From the NCBI RefSeq assembly GCF_900100355.1, contig NZ_FNFH01000002.1, positions 722,127 to 786,126 of the forward strand: a stretch of 64,000 bases of DNA, read 5' to 3'. Positions 28,141-37,354 of the stretch are shown here, in pieces (position 1 is the first letter of the stretch; every line of letters starts with the position of its first letter). This DNA comes from Microbulbifer yueqingensis. GTDB taxonomy: Bacteria; Pseudomonadota; Gammaproteobacteria; Pseudomonadales; Cellvibrionaceae. The notes under the pieces are model-generated. The model worked only from the letters and a program-made list of their open reading frames with translations. It did no database searches and was not told where the DNA came from. Position numbers and translations under genes: made by a program.

Positions 28141-29316
28141 ATGGCTACCACACCCATGATCCTCCGACGGTGGCTGCCATACATGCTCGCGGCAGTACTG
28201 TCGGGCACCCTGGCAATCCCCGGCTTCGCCGTGAGCCCGCCCGCGGATGGCGCCGAGGCCGCCGCCAGGCTCCGGGCGGAGGCAGAGCGCTATCGCCAGA
28301 TGGAAGCCGGCTGGCGGCCTGTGGACAGGGGCCCGCCGCTGCAGCCCGGGGACCGTGACAAGCGCGTGACGCAGCTTCGCGACGCGCTGGAACTGCTCGG
28401 GGATTACCACGGCCTGCCCGGGCCCGTCACCCTGATTCCCCCGGACCCGTCCCGCTTCGACAGCGCCGTGCAGACAGCCGTGGAGCGCTTCCAGCGCCGC
28501 CATGGACTGAAGCCCCACGGCACCGTCGACTATCGCACCCTGCGTGAACTTGCAGTCAGCCCGGCCACCCGCGCGCGCCAGCTGGAGCTCAACGCCCAGC
28601 GCTGGGAAAAACTGCCGCTGCCGCGCAAGGACCGCTATGTCCTGGTGAATATTCCCGAGTACCGCCTGCAGCTGATTGAGGGAGGGCGAGAGGTGTTGGG
28701 AATGAAGACGGTGGTGGGCAAGACCAGCTCTCGCACTCCCGAGATTACCAGCCGCATCACCAATGTGGTGCTCAATCCCACCTGGACGGTGCCGCGCAGT
28801 ATCCTGCTGACCGAGCTGCTGCCCAAGGCCCGCAACAACCCCGAAGCCATGCACAACCGGGGTTACCGGGTGGTCTCCTACCGCAACGGCCACACCGCGC
28901 CCATCTCCGCCCACAGTATTGACCGTGCCGCCGACGGCCACGCCACGCTGCGCCAGTTGAGCGGCCCCGGCAACACGCTCGGGCGGGTCAAGTTCGTGCT
29001 TCCCAACCGGCAGTCGATCTACCTCCATGACACCCAGGCCCAGAGCCTCTTCGCCCTGAGCCAGCGCGCCTTCAGCCATGGCTGCATCCGGCTGGAACGC
29101 CCCGAGGAGCTTGCCTACGCGCTGCTGGAGAGGCAGGGCTGGGACCGCACACGCATCGCCCAGGTGACCACCGGTACCGAGACCATGAATATCCGGGTGG
29201 AGAAACCGGCAAGGCTGTTCATCGCGTATCTCACGGCATGGATTGACGGGGACGGCCGCCCCCAGTTCCGCCGCGATATCTATCATCACGACCGCTCCGA
29301 GACCACACCGGAGTGA
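28141..29316 (+). CDS. L,D-transpeptidase, third tandem paralogue
   Basis: 391 residues: a signal peptide (WLPYMLAAVLSGTLAIPGFA, about 11-30), a peptidoglycan-binding domain (VQTAVERFQRRHGLKPHGTV, about 115-135) and a YkuD domain ending in SHGCIRLERP (Cys315). It retains the VLNPTWTVPRSIL loop of the first copy. Its ATG is only three bases after the stop of the second copy, so the two are in one operon and probably translationally coupled; the ribosome site is weak (AGGG). Confidence 0.92.
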   Translation: MATTPMILRRWLPYMLAAVLSGTLAIPGFAVSPPADGAEAAARLRAEAERYRQMEAGWRPVDRGPPLQPGDRDKRVTQLRDALELLGDYHGLPGPVTLIPPDPSRFDSAVQTAVERFQRRHGLKPHGTVDYRTLRELAVSPATRARQLELNAQRWEKLPLPRKDRYVLVNIPEYRLQLIEGGREVLGMKTVVGKTSSRTPEITSRITNVVLNPTWTVPRSILLTELLPKARNNPEAMHNRGYRVVSYRNGHTAPISAHSIDRAADGHATLRQLSGPGNTLGRVKFVLPNRQSIYLHDTQAQSLFALSQRAFSHGCIRLERPEELAYALLERQGWDRTRIAQVTTGTETMNIRVEKPARLFIAYLTAWIDGDGRPQFRRDIYHHDRSETTPE

Positions 29317-29678
29317 CCTGAACGCTCTCCTACCAAGCTATCTGCAGGCTTACCAACCGCCCTCGTCCGGTGCGGACCGCCGGTCGGCCCCCGGGGGGCA
29401 CAAAACAACACCAGATAGTCGCAAAAAAATTTTTTTTCAGCCACCAGACCCGCACTGACAACGCTGTCTCAGTTGGGCGCTCCCAAGTGACGGATCTGGC
29501 GCACACAGTGCGGCTCTCCTATAGCCCAATAGAACAATTTTGCCAAACCTGTCTTTCGATTCTTTTGTAATTAACGGTAAAAGGTTTGTAACGGGTGGTT
29601 ATTTTTCGTACATTTCTTCCCGTGCCTGACGGCGCCCAGAGCAACGCGACGGGTTCCACAGGCAAGAGAGAGAAACAC
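29317..29678. other. Intergenic region between the third transpeptidase and the MepK-like gene
   Basis: 362 bases without a convincing gene. It has several GC hairpins just after the transpeptidase stop (for example GTCCG-GTG-CGGAC near 29368-29380), an A7T8 run at 29423-29437 that stands out in this GC-rich sequence, and an AT-rich stretch at about 29560-29610 with two TTTGTAA...ACGG-like copies that may hold the promoter of the downstream gene. Confidence 0.45.
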
Positions 29679-30233
29679 ATGACGAGGCGGAAACAGGGTA
29701 TGAACAATCCATCCAGACGTCGATTCCTGGCAGTTACCTGCGCAACAGCGGCTGCGGTCACTGCCGGACCGACACTCGCGAAAGTGGGCAATGCCCGCAC
29801 ACTGAAAATGCGCAACCTGCACACCGGAGAGACGTTGAACACCGCCTTCTGGTCGAATGGTGACTACGATAGCAGCGGCCTGAAGCAGTTCAACCGTCTG
29901 CTGCGCGACCACCGCGCCAACGAAGTTACGCGTATGGACCCGGAGCTGTTTGACATTGTCTACAAGCTGAAGCAGAAACTGGGCTTTAACGGCACCGTGG
30001 AGATCATCTCCGGCTACCGTTCACCCAAGACCAACGCCAAACTGCGCGCACAGGGGCGTGGTGTTGCACGACGCAGCTACCACACCCGCGGCATGGCGCT
30101 CGATATCCGCTTCCCGGGTATCAGCACCTCCAAGCTGCGCCGGGCGGCCATGGATCTCAGGGCTGGTGGTGTAGGCCACTACCCGAAGAGCGGCTTCGTG
30201 CACGTCGATACCGGTCCGGTACGCAGCTGGTAA
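29679..30233 (+). CDS. DUF882 (YcbK/MepK-like) murein endopeptidase with Tat signal
   Basis: Zinc peptidase of the M15-like DUF882 family; E. coli MepK cleaves 3-3 cross-links made by L,D-transpeptidases. 184 residues from ATG 29679 (GAGAGAG upstream); an in-frame ATG at 29700 is possible. The N-terminus has a twin-arginine signal (SRRRFLAVTCATAAAVTAGP), implying Tat export, as in E. coli MepK. Metal-site motifs: ISGYRSPKTNAKL, SYHTRGMALDIRF (His and Asp) and GFVHVDTGPVRSW (His). Its place after three transpeptidases fits a synthesis-and-trimming partnership. Confidence 0.93.
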   Translation: MTRRKQGMNNPSRRRFLAVTCATAAAVTAGPTLAKVGNARTLKMRNLHTGETLNTAFWSNGDYDSSGLKQFNRLLRDHRANEVTRMDPELFDIVYKLKQKLGFNGTVEIISGYRSPKTNAKLRAQGRGVARRSYHTRGMALDIRFPGISTSKLRRAAMDLRAGGVGHYPKSGFVHVDTGPVRSW

Positions 30234-30258
30234 ACCACAGGCTCGACGACACCAAACA

Positions 30259-30284
30259 CAAACCCCGGCCATGGCCGGGGTTTG
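30259..30284. terminator. Terminator between convergent MepK-like and imelysin-like genes
   Basis: A perfect 26-base palindrome (CAAACCCCGGCC / GGCCGGGGTTTG with a small loop) 25 bases after the MepK-like stop and 25 bases before the imelysin-like stop. The T/A flanks on both sides are short but fit termination in either direction. Confidence 0.85.
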
Positions 30285-30308
30285 TCGTTTACGGGAGGCT
30301 CCAGCGAT

Positions 30309-31505
30309 TCAGTTGCCGGTGGTGAAAGAGACCGGGGTCATCTCCTCCTCAGAAGCTGGCACCTCCTTGCGGCCCGACATCAGCCCGGCCATCTCCTCCA
30401 GCAGTTCCCTTGCTTTCGCCAGCTGCCCGAGCTCGGCCAGCTCAATCGGGTCTTCCATCTTCACCAGCAGCTCCTCGAGCGCCTCGAAATCCTGCTCCAG
30501 CAGCTCCTGCTGGCGCACGTCCAGCAGCAGTTCTGCCATGCCGGGCCCCTTGGTGGGCACCCAGGCCGCCTGCAGGGTGCGCAACATGGCCAGGATCGCC
30601 TGCTTGGAGTCAGCCGCACGGCCGCTCTCCACATCGCTCTCGGAACTCTCCGGGACGCGGCGCAGTATCTCCTCGTCGACGGTGCGGATATGGGATGCCC
30701 GCACCTGCTGCAGCCGTGCGGCAGGCTCAAGGGCGAGGAAATGGCGCGACAGGTCATTCGCCTTGAAGGGCCAGCGCCGCACCAGACCTTCCAGGTCTTC
30801 CTCTAGCGCGCGGCCCATCAGGCGGGTGAGTTCACGGCGGCGGTTGGCCGCCAGCGCCTCCGGCTCCTCGCCCTTGTCGGCGGGCTGGAATTCCTCCGCC
30901 GTGCGCTCACTCGTGGGCCCCCAGAGCATGATTTCCAGCGCGTGGAAGCCGGTACTCGCCTCCTCGTGGGCAGTCAGCCGGTGCTGCCGGCGCAGGTTGG
31001 CCAGGGTCAGTTCCACCGCGGTGTCATTGACGATGCCGCTTTCCGAGTAACCCGGCACCGTGTCCAGGTAGCCTGCCTGCACCGGCCAGCTGTCCATGGC
31101 CAGCACCAGCTCGCGCCCCTGGTCACGCAGCTCGGCCGGGGCAAAAGCCAGCTGTATATAGGGCAGGGCCCCGGCGAATTCACGGTGGGCATCCAGCCAC
31201 GCGAGCTTGGCAGACTCCAGGTGGTCCTCACTGGGCTTGTCGAGCAGCGTCTCCAGCGCCCGGTTGAGGGCCTCGACCGAGGCGCGGGCGTCGATCAGGT
31301 GGGCCTCGCCGGCCTGCCAGAAGGTATGGGAGAAACGCTCGGCCTTCTTGCGGTCGATCTCCCGCGGCGCCACCTCTCCCGGCTGTTCCAGCTGCTGCTG
31401 TTTATCCCGCGTCTCGCAGCCTGCCAGCCCGAGCACCACCAGCACTGCGGCAGTCATCGCTACAGCGCGCCTGAGAACGATTGATCCAGTCACACAGTTC
31501 CCCAT
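30309..31505 (-). CDS. Imelysin-like (M75) lipoprotein
   Basis: 398 residues with a lipoprotein signal: hydrophobic TAAVLVVLGLAGC, lipobox LAGC, Cys about 30. The imelysin GxHxxE motif appears as TGFHALEIMLWG near residue 200, in the usual context. Imelysins are periplasm- or surface-facing proteins tied to iron or haem uptake, though without proven peptidase activity. The ATG at 31505 (an in-frame TTG lies three codons upstream) has only a weak ribosome site, and an ATG at 31457 is possible. The C-terminal part is acidic and unlike the second repeat of typical imelysins. No DUF1111 thiol oxidoreductase gene, the usual partner, is adjacent. Confidence 0.75.
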   Translation of the reverse strand: MGNCVTGSIVLRRAVAMTAAVLVVLGLAGCETRDKQQQLEQPGEVAPREIDRKKAERFSHTFWQAGEAHLIDARASVEALNRALETLLDKPSEDHLESAKLAWLDAHREFAGALPYIQLAFAPAELRDQGRELVLAMDSWPVQAGYLDTVPGYSESGIVNDTAVELTLANLRRQHRLTAHEEASTGFHALEIMLWGPTSERTAEEFQPADKGEEPEALAANRRRELTRLMGRALEEDLEGLVRRWPFKANDLSRHFLALEPAARLQQVRASHIRTVDEEILRRVPESSESDVESGRAADSKQAILAMLRTLQAAWVPTKGPGMAELLLDVRQQELLEQDFEALEELLVKMEDPIELAELGQLAKARELLEEMAGLMSGRKEVPASEEEMTPVSFTTGN

Positions 31506-31565
31506 TTCAAGCAATTGAACATTGTCGGTCCCGCAACGCCCCGCTGTGCGCGGGCGCCCCGGTGT

Positions 31566-32231
31566 TTAATCCTGGCTCCGCAGGCTGATAATCGGCCAGC
31601 CCCGCTGCTCGGCCTCGGCGCGCAGGCGCGCGTCCGGGTCCACGGCTACCGGGTGCTCCACCCGTTCCAGCAGCGGCAGGTCGTTGATGGAATCACTGTA
31701 GAACCACTTCTCCCCGCGTTGGTACTCAGGGTTTCGCGCCAGCCACTGGTCCAGCCGCAACACCTTGCCGCCCCGGAAGCAGGGCTCGCCCAGTACCCGT
31801 CCGGTGAAGCTGCCTTCGACCTCCTCCGGCTCCGTTGCCAGCAGGGTATCGACCCCCAGCCGGGCGGCAATGGGTTCAACCACGAAGCGGTTGGTCGCGG
31901 TAATAATCATGATGTGGTGACCCTTGCGCCGGTGCTCCCCGATCAGCTCCTCGGCCCGCGGCAACCAGATTTCACTGATGACCTCGCGCATGAACTCTCG
32001 CTGGAGATTGGCCAGCTGGACCCGGGAAATCTGGGCCAGCGGCTCCAGCGCGAACTCCAGGTAGGCAAAGATATCCAGTTCCCCGCGCTGGTAGTCGCGG
32101 TAGAAGCGGTCATTGGCTGACCGGTAGCGATCGCTGTCGACATGTTCCCGGGCCACCAGGAACTCGCCCCACGCGTAATCGCTGTCACCGCCGATCAGAG
32201 TGTTATCCAGGTCAAAAATTGCCAAATGCAC
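31566..32231 (-). CDS. HAD-IB family phosphatase (SerB-like)
   Basis: 221-residue cytoplasmic HAD hydrolase. The catalytic motif I is IFDLDNTLIGGDSDYAWG near the N-terminus, motif II is IITATNRF, and motif IV is FYSDSINDLPLLE. I start at GTG 32231, with AAGGGAG seven bases upstream, which puts motif I at its normal distance from the N-terminus. This type of HAD sits beside rppH in Pseudomonas. Phosphoserine phosphatase-like proteins of this kind often act on phosphorylated small molecules; the substrate is unknown. Confidence 0.88.
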   Translation of the reverse strand: MHLAIFDLDNTLIGGDSDYAWGEFLVAREHVDSDRYRSANDRFYRDYQRGELDIFAYLEFALEPLAQISRVQLANLQREFMREVISEIWLPRAEELIGEHRRKGHHIMIITATNRFVVEPIAARLGVDTLLATEPEEVEGSFTGRVLGEPCFRGGKVLRLDQWLARNPEYQRGEKWFYSDSINDLPLLERVEHPVAVDPDARLRAEAEQRGWPIISLRSQD

Positions 32232-32365
32232 CGCACGCTCCCTTATCAGACTATAGCCGGCAGCGAACAAATTGCCGCCAGTCGCCGGGACCAGGGGTCC
32301 CCGCGGCGGTCAATTTTACCCTGCCCGGGAACGGTTCACAGGATACGTTTCACTGAATTGCAGTT

Positions 32366-33073
32366 ATGTCCCCCGCTGTGGAACAATGCTTGGCAACAGT
32401 GCGCGGTGAAGAGGCCGCGCCAACAGATTTAGAGGACGGGAATTTGGGCGACGGCAAGCCAAAGCAGCCCGGGCGAAAGAATCGCCGCAGATCCGCCAAG
32501 TCCAACCGCATCGACGCGCCGCCCGCCAACCGCAAGGCGCGCAGCCAGGGCGGCGACAACAGCAGCAATATCGACGCGGAGGGGTTTCGCCCCAATGTCG
32601 GCATCATTGTCCTGAATGATCGCGGCCAGGCACTCTGGGCGCGGCGGGTCGGCGGTAAGGACGCCTGGCAGTTTCCACAGGGCGGCATCAATCCCGGGGA
32701 ATCCGCGGAGCACGCGCTCTATCGCGAATTGTACGAGGAAATCGGCCTGACCCGCGACCAGGTGCGCATGATCGCCTGCACCCGTGGCTGGTTGCGCTAC
32801 CGCCTGCCCCAGCGCCTGGTGCGCCGGCGCTCGGAACCCCTGTGTATCGGGCAGAAACAGAAGTGGTTCCTGCTGCAGTTGCAGGCGCCCGAATCTGCCA
32901 TCAGTTTCAACAATGGCTACAAGCCCGAATTTGACCACTGGCGCTGGGTCAGTTACTGGCACCCCCTGGACAAGGTGGTGGCCTTCAAGCGCGAAGTTTA
33001 CCGACGCGCGCTTACCGAACTGGCCCCCCAGCAAATACAATTGGAAAAGCGCTGGCTGGACGAGCGAGGTTAG
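32366..33073 (+). CDS. rppH: RNA pyrophosphohydrolase with basic N-terminal extension
   Basis: Nudix hydrolase that removes pyrophosphate from the 5' end of mRNA, starting RNase E-dependent decay. The conserved core begins at [13 protein letters not shown] (about residue 69) and has a perfect Nudix box ([23 protein letters not shown]). Typical RppH starts at M-I-D; here that position is AAT-ATC with no start codon, so translation must start upstream. The first ATG (32366) gives 235 residues and a 68-residue extension rich in Lys and Arg ([13 protein letters not shown]). A TTG at 32444 with GAGGA upstream would leave about 42 extra residues. Followed by ptsP, as in Pseudomonas. Confidence 0.9.
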   Translation: MSPAVEQCLATVRGEEAAPTDLEDGNLGDGKPKQPGRKNRRRSAKSNRIDAPPANRKARSQGGDNSSNIDAEGFRPNVGIIVLNDRGQALWARRVGGKDAWQFPQGGINPGESAEHALYRELYEEIGLTRDQVRMIACTRGWLRYRLPQRLVRRRSEPLCIGQKQKWFLLQLQAPESAISFNNGYKPEFDHWRWVSYWHPLDKVVAFKREVYRRALTELAPQQIQLEKRWLDERG

Positions 33074-33241
33074 TCCTGTCCGTTTAACCGGCAACCTGTC
33101 AACCGGATAGCGAACCGCGGAGGGAGCCGCGCCCGCCCGAGCCAGCGACCAAGCGGGCCGGGCCTGGCAACATGCCCCGCCAATCATACGCCGCAGCGCT
33201 GCTGCCGGCGGACAGTTCCGCTCCACGGCGAGGAAAGGCTT

Positions 33242-35497
33242 TTGCTCGGATCACTTCGCAGCATCGTTCAGGAAGTCAACGCGGCGCGGGACCTGCCCGC
33301 GGTGCTGGATATCATCGTCCGGCGAGTGCGCGACGTGATGCACACCAGGGTCTGTTCCGTTTACCTGCGCGATAACCAGTCCGGCACCTATGTGCTGATG
33401 GCAACCCGCGGCCTCAACCCCGATGCCGTGGGCAACGTGCACCTGGCGCCCGGCGAGGGCCTGGTCGGCAACGTGGTGACCCGGGAGGAACCGATCAACC
33501 TGGAGCGGGCCGAGGCGCACCCGGCCTATCATTATTTCCCCGCCACCGGTGAGGAGCGTTTCAGCGCGTTTCTCGGCACCCCCATCATCCACCACCGGCA
33601 GGTGCTCGGCGTACTGGTAGTGCAGCAGGCCGAGCAGCGGCGCTTCGACGAGGGCGAGGAGGCCTTCCTGGTCACCCTGTCGGCACAACTGGCCGGGGTG
33701 ATCGCCCACGCCGAGGCCACAGGCGCCCTGGCCGCCATCGGCCAGCAGCGACGCGAGGCCAAGTTCACCGGCCTGGCGGCATCACCCGGCGTCGCCATCG
33801 GCCGCGCGCACATCGTGGTGCCGCCGGCCAACCTGGCCACGGTGCCCTACGCCTGTTGTATGGACGTTGATGCCGAGCTGGAGCTGTTCCAGCAGGCGCT
33901 GTCGAATGCCCGCGAAGAGATCCGCGAAGTGGGCGAGCAGCTCAAGGGGGACCTCAACCGCGAGGAGCGGGCGCTGTTCGATGCCTATATCAGCATGCTC
34001 GACGACAGCTCCATTGCCGTCGAGGTGTGCGACCGCATCCGGCAGCAGCTCACCGCGAGCCGCGCCTGGGCCGAGGTAATGCTCGAGCACGTGCGGCGCT
34101 TCGAGGCCATGTCCGACTCCTACTTCCGCGACCGCGCCGCCGACGTGCGCGACCTGGGCGCGCGCGTGCTGATGCACCTGCGCCAGCAGCAGCAGGCGGA
34201 GCGGGACTATCCCGAAAACACCATCCTCGTGGGCGAGGAGCTCACGGCGGCGACCCTGGCACAGGTGCCGCGGGAGAAACTGATCGGGCTGGTGTCGGTC
34301 AAGGGGTCCGGTAACAGCCACGTGGCCATTATCGCCCGTGCCATGGGACTGCCGGCGGTGATGGGGGCCCAGGAGCTGCCCTTTGAGCGGATCGACGGCG
34401 AGGACCTGGTAGTGGATGGCTACCGCGGCGAGCTGTTCGTGCACCCGAGCCCGGAGCTCCGGCGGCGCTACGACAGTATCGTGGAAGAGGAGCGCGAGCT
34501 TGCGAAAAACCTCGACTACCTGGCCACGCTGCCGGCCGAGACTGCCGACGGGCACCGCGTACGCCTGTGGGTCAATACCGGCCTGATGGCCGACGTGGTG
34601 CGCTCGCTGGAGCGGGGCGCCGAGGGCGTGGGCCTTTACCGGACCGAAGTGCCCTTCCTGCTGCGCGACCGCTTCCCGTCGGAGGAGGAACAGCGCGAGA
34701 TCTACCGCGAGCAGCTGGAGGCGTTCGCCCCCCGCCCTGTGACCATGCGCACCCTGGATATCGGCGGCGACAAGGCGCTGGCCTACTTCCCCATCGAGGA
34801 GACCAACCCCTTCCTCGGCTGGCGGGGCATCCGCGTAACCCTGGACCACCCGGAGATTTTCCTGGGCCAGGTGCGGGCAATGATGAAGGCCAGCCTGGGG
34901 CTCGACAACCTGCGCATCATGCTGCCCATGATCAGCGGCATCGGCGAGCTGGTCTCGGCGCGCAAGCTGGTGGAACGGGCCCACGCCGAACTGGTGGACG
35001 AGGGTTTCGACATCGCCATGCCCCCGCTGGGGATCATGATCGAGGTGCCCTCCGCGGTATACCAGGCACGGGAGCTGGCGGAGCAGGCGGATTTCATCTC
35101 GGTGGGCAGCAACGACCTCACCCAGTACCTGCTGGCGGTTGACCGCAGCAACAGCCGTGTCGCCGGTATCTACCACTCACTGCACCCGGCGGTACTGCGG
35201 GCGCTCCAGGAGATCATCACCGCCGGCCACGAAGCCGGCACCAAGGTGGGTATCTGCGGCGAGCTGGCCGGCGATCCCGGCGGAGCGCTGCTTCTGATGG
35301 CAATGGGATACGATGTGCTGTCGATGAATGCCACCAACCTCCCGCGGGTCAAGGCGGCGCTGCGCGCGGTGACCAAGCCGGAAGCGGACGAGCTGCTGCA
35401 GCGGGTGCTGCCGATGCACAGCCCGCAGGAGATCGAGCATACGGTGCGCGACTACCTCACCGAGATGGGGCTGAAGGCCCTGCTGCAACCCCAGTAA
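33242..35497 (+). CDS. ptsP: Phosphoenolpyruvate-protein phosphotransferase PtsP (enzyme I-Ntr)
   Basis: First phosphotransfer protein of the nitrogen PTS; it takes phosphate from PEP and passes it to NPr. 751 residues: an N-terminal GAF domain (about 1-165; SIVQEVNAARDLPAVLDIIV), then the enzyme I domains with the phosphohistidine loop GSGNSHVAIIARAMGLPAVMG (His360) and the PEP-binding barrel (GLYRTEVPFL, GGDKALAYF, GSNDLTQYLLAVDR). The start is TTG at 33242 with GAGGAAAGG upstream; it gives the N-terminus MLGSLRSIVQEV, as in other PtsP. Behind rppH on the same strand. Confidence 0.95.
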   Translation: MLGSLRSIVQEVNAARDLPAVLDIIVRRVRDVMHTRVCSVYLRDNQSGTYVLMATRGLNPDAVGNVHLAPGEGLVGNVVTREEPINLERAEAHPAYHYFPATGEERFSAFLGTPIIHHRQVLGVLVVQQAEQRRFDEGEEAFLVTLSAQLAGVIAHAEATGALAAIGQQRREAKFTGLAASPGVAIGRAHIVVPPANLATVPYACCMDVDAELELFQQALSNAREEIREVGEQLKGDLNREERALFDAYISMLDDSSIAVEVCDRIRQQLTASRAWAEVMLEHVRRFEAMSDSYFRDRAADVRDLGARVLMHLRQQQQAERDYPENTILVGEELTAATLAQVPREKLIGLVSVKGSGNSHVAIIARAMGLPAVMGAQELPFERIDGEDLVVDGYRGELFVHPSPELRRRYDSIVEEERELAKNLDYLATLPAETADGHRVRLWVNTGLMADVVRSLERGAEGVGLYRTEVPFLLRDRFPSEEEQREIYREQLEAFAPRPVTMRTLDIGGDKALAYFPIEETNPFLGWRGIRVTLDHPEIFLGQVRAMMKASLGLDNLRIMLPMISGIGELVSARKLVERAHAELVDEGFDIAMPPLGIMIEVPSAVYQARELAEQADFISVGSNDLTQYLLAVDRSNSRVAGIYHSLHPAVLRALQEIITAGHEAGTKVGICGELAGDPGGALLLMAMGYDVLSMNATNLPRVKAALRAVTKPEADELLQRVLPMHSPQEIEHTVRDYLTEMGLKALLQPQ

Positions 35498-35533
35498 CCG
35501 GGACGCCAGTACCCCACCCATAACACGCGCCCA

Positions 35534-35565
35534 CAAAAAAAGCCGCAGCGGTTGCCCGCTGCGGC
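35534..35565 (-). terminator. Rho-independent terminator of gcvT-gcvH
   Basis: A 10-bp perfect stem (GCCGCAGCGG / CCGCTGCGGC) with a TTGC loop, followed on the minus strand by a run of T (complement of the A run 35534-35541). It lies 22 bases beyond the gcvH stop and probably also ends ptsP transcripts on the plus strand, with a poorer T-tract. Confidence 0.9.
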
Positions 35566-35587
35566 CTTGTCGCCCTGTCGGCCAGGA

Positions 35588-35977
35588 TCAGTCCTCTTCG
35601 GACTCGGCCCGGTAGGCATCGGCGTCCAGCAGCTTGTCCAGCTCGCTGGTATCGCTGGGCTTCACGCGGTAGAACCAGCCCTCGTCATAGGGGGAGCTAT
35701 TGACGGTTTCCGGGGCATCTTCCAGTGCCTCGTTTACCTCTACCACCTCGCCAGAAACCGGCGCGTAGATATCGCTGGCGGCTTTCACCGACTCAACGAC
35801 ACCCGCCTCGTCGCCGGCGGCCAGGGTGGCGCCCACTTCCGGGGTTTCCACGTAGACGACATCACCCAGCGCATCCTGGGCGTGGTCGCTGATACCCACG
35901 GTGACAGTGCCGTCCTCTTCCAGGCGCGCCCATTCGTGGCTGGAGAGGTACTTCAGTTCATTGCGAATTTCGCTCAT
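35588..35977 (-). CDS. gcvH: Glycine cleavage system H protein
   Basis: Lipoyl carrier of the glycine cleavage complex. 129 residues, standard length; the lipoylation lysine lies in [16 protein letters not shown] (Lys65). Also shows the SHEWARLE start region. About 104 bases after gcvT on the same strand, an operon ending in a strong terminator. gcvP is not in the window. Confidence 0.97.
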   Translation of the reverse strand: MSEIRNELKYLSSHEWARLEEDGTVTVGISDHAQDALGDVVYVETPEVGATLAAGDEAGVVESVKAASDIYAPVSGEVVEVNEALEDAPETVNSSPYDEGWFYRVKPSDTSELDKLLDADAYRAESEED

Positions 35978-36081
35978 GCGGTGATCCCTCGATTAAGCAT
36001 TTCTATAAACCGTAACCGGACACGGTGCGCCTGCGCGATTCCATGCACGGTCTTTATCTCATATCCCGGCGGTTACCGGCC

Positions 36082-37170
36082 TCAGATCACGGACTTGCCG
36101 TTGCGCACGAAGCAGGGCTTTACCACCTTTACCGGCACCAGCTTCTTGCGGATTTCCACCTGGGCGCTGTCGCCGACACTTACCGGCACCCGCGCCAGCG
36201 CAATGGAATGACCCAGGGTCGGCGAAAAAGTACCGCTGGTGATGATACCGGCCTCGTCGCTGCCGTCCACTCTTACCACCTGGCCCGCACGCAGCACACC
36301 GCGCTCTTCCAGCACCAGGCCAACCAACTTGAGTTTCTTGCCGGCGGCCTTCTCGGCCTCCAGCGGCTCGCGCCCGATAAAGCGGCGCTCTTCGGGCTCC
36401 CAGGCGATGGTCCAGCCCATGTTGGCGGCCAGCGGCGAGGTGTCGTCGTCCATTTCGTGGCCGTAGAGGTTCATACCGGCCTCCAGGCGCAGGGTGTCAC
36501 GGGCACCCAGGCCGCAGGGGGCAACACCGGCCTTTTCCAGCGCCCGCCAGAAACCGTCCGCATCGCCTGCCGGCAGCATGATTTCCAGGCCGTCCTCACC
36601 GGTGTAGCCGGTGCGGGCCACAAACCAGTCGCCGCGGGCGACGCTCTGGAAGGGCTTGAGGCTGTCGATGGCAGCCGTCCACTCGATGCCCAGGACCTCC
36701 TTGGCCTTGTCCAGTGCCTCCGGTCCCTGGATCGCCACCATCGCCAGTTCCGGTCGCTCGGCCAGGGTCACGTCGAAGTCCGCCGCCTGCTCCTGCATCC
36801 ACGCCAGGTCCTTCTCGCGGGTGGCGCAGTTGACCACCACCCGGTAGCCGGGATCGCGCAGGTAGACGATCAGGTCGTCGATCACCCCGCCACGCTCGTT
36901 CAGCATGCCGGTGTACAGCGCCTTGCCGGGTTTGCCGTCCAGCTTGGCCACATCGTTGGCCAGCAGGTGGCGCAGGTAGTCGCGGGCGCCGTCGCCATCG
37001 ATATCCACGACGGTCATGTGGGAGACATCAAACATGCCCGCGGCGGTGCGCACCTTGTTGTGCTCTTCCAGCTGCGAACCATAGTGCAGTGGCATATCCC
37101 AGCCACCGAAATCCACCATTTTGCCGCCCATGGCGACATGTGCGTCATACAGAGGCGTTCTGTTTCCCAT
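36082..37170 (-). CDS. gcvT: Aminomethyltransferase, glycine cleavage T protein
   Basis: Transfers the one-carbon unit from the aminomethyl-lipoyl H protein to tetrahydrofolate, releasing ammonia. 362 residues, as E. coli GcvT (364). Recognisable segments: [27 protein letters not shown] near the N-terminus, GMFDVSHM, the folate-site Asp region ([13 protein letters not shown]), and the [12 protein letters not shown] motif. First gene of gcvT-gcvH. The leader shows a hairpin but no recognisable glycine riboswitch. Confidence 0.97.
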   Translation of the reverse strand: MGNRTPLYDAHVAMGGKMVDFGGWDMPLHYGSQLEEHNKVRTAAGMFDVSHMTVVDIDGDGARDYLRHLLANDVAKLDGKPGKALYTGMLNERGGVIDDLIVYLRDPGYRVVVNCATREKDLAWMQEQAADFDVTLAERPELAMVAIQGPEALDKAKEVLGIEWTAAIDSLKPFQSVARGDWFVARTGYTGEDGLEIMLPAGDADGFWRALEKAGVAPCGLGARDTLRLEAGMNLYGHEMDDDTSPLAANMGWTIAWEPEERRFIGREPLEAEKAAGKKLKLVGLVLEERGVLRAGQVVRVDGSDEAGIITSGTFSPTLGHSIALARVPVSVGDSAQVEIRKKLVPVKVVKPCFVRNGKSVI

Positions 37171-37316
37171 CTTTTGTTCTCGAGTCTGCCTGAATGAAAG
37201 CCGGGTATTCTACCGGCCGCGCCACCGCCGTTACCAGATGGAGATATCCTGCAAGCCTAGCAGCCGGCGGGACTTAAACCTGCCGGCCCCGCCAGTCGCC
37301 GACAAAGATTCCGCTA

Positions 37317-37354
37317 GCCCCAATCTGCCCGCCGGCAATGGCGGGCAGAGGGGC
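37317..37354. repeat. Stem-loop in the gcvT / oxygenase intergenic region
   Basis: A 9-bp perfect inner stem (CTGCCCGCC / GGCGGGCAG) with a six-base loop, flanked by an outer 5-bp stem GCCCC / GGGGC. It lies between divergent gcvT and the 2OG oxygenase gene, in the likely gcvT leader. No T-tract follows on the minus strand, and no known glycine-riboswitch core was recognised. Confidence 0.55.

Noticed and set aside
29423..29437. A7T8 run as an intrinsic terminator for the third transpeptidase
   Set aside because: No GC stem directly precedes the T run; it is an AT palindrome about 110 bases after the stop.
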